From an uncultured Janibacter sp. (GTDB lineage: Bacteria > Actinomycetota > Actinomycetes > Actinomycetales > Dermatophilaceae), in contig CAMICF010000194.1 in the NCBI GenBank assembly GCA_946222495.1, forward strand, positions 1 to 5,678: DNA of 5,678 bases, read 5' to 3'. This document shows, one piece after another, positions 5,642 to 5,678 of the stretch. The first letter of the stretch is position 1; each line of letters starts with the position of its first letter. The position numbers were made by a program, and so were the translations under genes. The notes beneath the pieces are model-generated. The model did not search any database and was not told the origin of the DNA. It saw only the letters and a program-made list of their open reading frames with translations.

Positions 5642-5678
5642 ATGACCTTGGTGACGCGGGTGTGTGCTCGGGTGGCTG
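5642..5678 (+). CDS. Possible 5' end of a rightward gene, cut by the window edge
   Basis: From ATG 5642 the frame stays open to the window end and encodes MTLVTRVCARVA. Later in-frame GTG starts exist at 5651 and 5660. The AT-rich patch just upstream could hold its promoter, but there is no clear ribosome binding site, and twelve codons are too few to identify a product. An open frame of this length is not evidence by itself in GC-rich DNA. Confidence 0.2.
   Translation, partial: MTLVTRVCARVA

Larger units (their letters stand above)
5575..5678. other. Intergenic region with an AT-rich patch at the right edge
   Basis: This stretch of about 100 bp upstream of the exonuclease gene is the only clear intergenic region. 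Besides the minus-strand promoter it has an AT-rich patch at 5610-5637 (core CAAATTTGCCTAGG) that contrasts with the surrounding GC-rich DNA. The patch includes the 6-bp palindrome CCTAGG (5625-5630). A TTGCCT (5622-5627) resembles a -35 box on the plus strand, but no -10 lies at the proper distance. It could be a divergent promoter or a regulator site; I recognise no known operator. Confidence 0.4.

Overview
This is a high-GC, gene-dense stretch of an actinobacterial chromosome with little non-coding space. The assignment rests on the strong GC bias, on a lipoprotein of the LppX/LprAFG family (largely actinobacterial), on its pairing with a P55-like transporter, and on three start codons placed 6-7 nt behind a -10-like hexamer, the pattern of leaderless actinobacterial mRNAs. 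A non-mycobacterial actinomycete, perhaps of the Micrococcales, is my guess; nothing here fixes the genus.

Layout, left to right. The plus strand carries the 3' end of clpB (to 442), an FAD-dependent monooxygenase of unknown substrate (468-1502), an LprG-like lipoprotein (1539-2231) and a 559-residue major facilitator superfamily (MFS) transporter (2228-3907). The minus strand carries an exodeoxyribonuclease III gene (5574 down to 4762) followed by an alpha/beta hydrolase (4765 down to 3869). The two blocks converge, and the MFS and hydrolase genes overlap tail to tail by 39 bp. The right edge (5575-5678) is the only sizeable non-coding stretch. It holds the exonuclease promoter, a short AT-rich patch and perhaps the first codons of a rightward gene.

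The most informative unit is the lipoprotein-transporter pair, joined by an ATGA stop/start overlap. It matches the mycobacterial lprG-Rv1410c (P55) operon in order, overlap and sequence signature. In mycobacteria that pair moves triacylglycerides and lipoglycan-related lipids from the inner membrane towards the cell envelope. The transporter here seems to have two extra hydrophobic segments after the N-terminal six-helix bundle, giving a predicted 16-helix topology instead of 14. The exonuclease-hydrolase pair is also ATGA-coupled, although the two functions have no obvious link. No mobile element, CRISPR array, RNA gene or clearly new defence system was seen.
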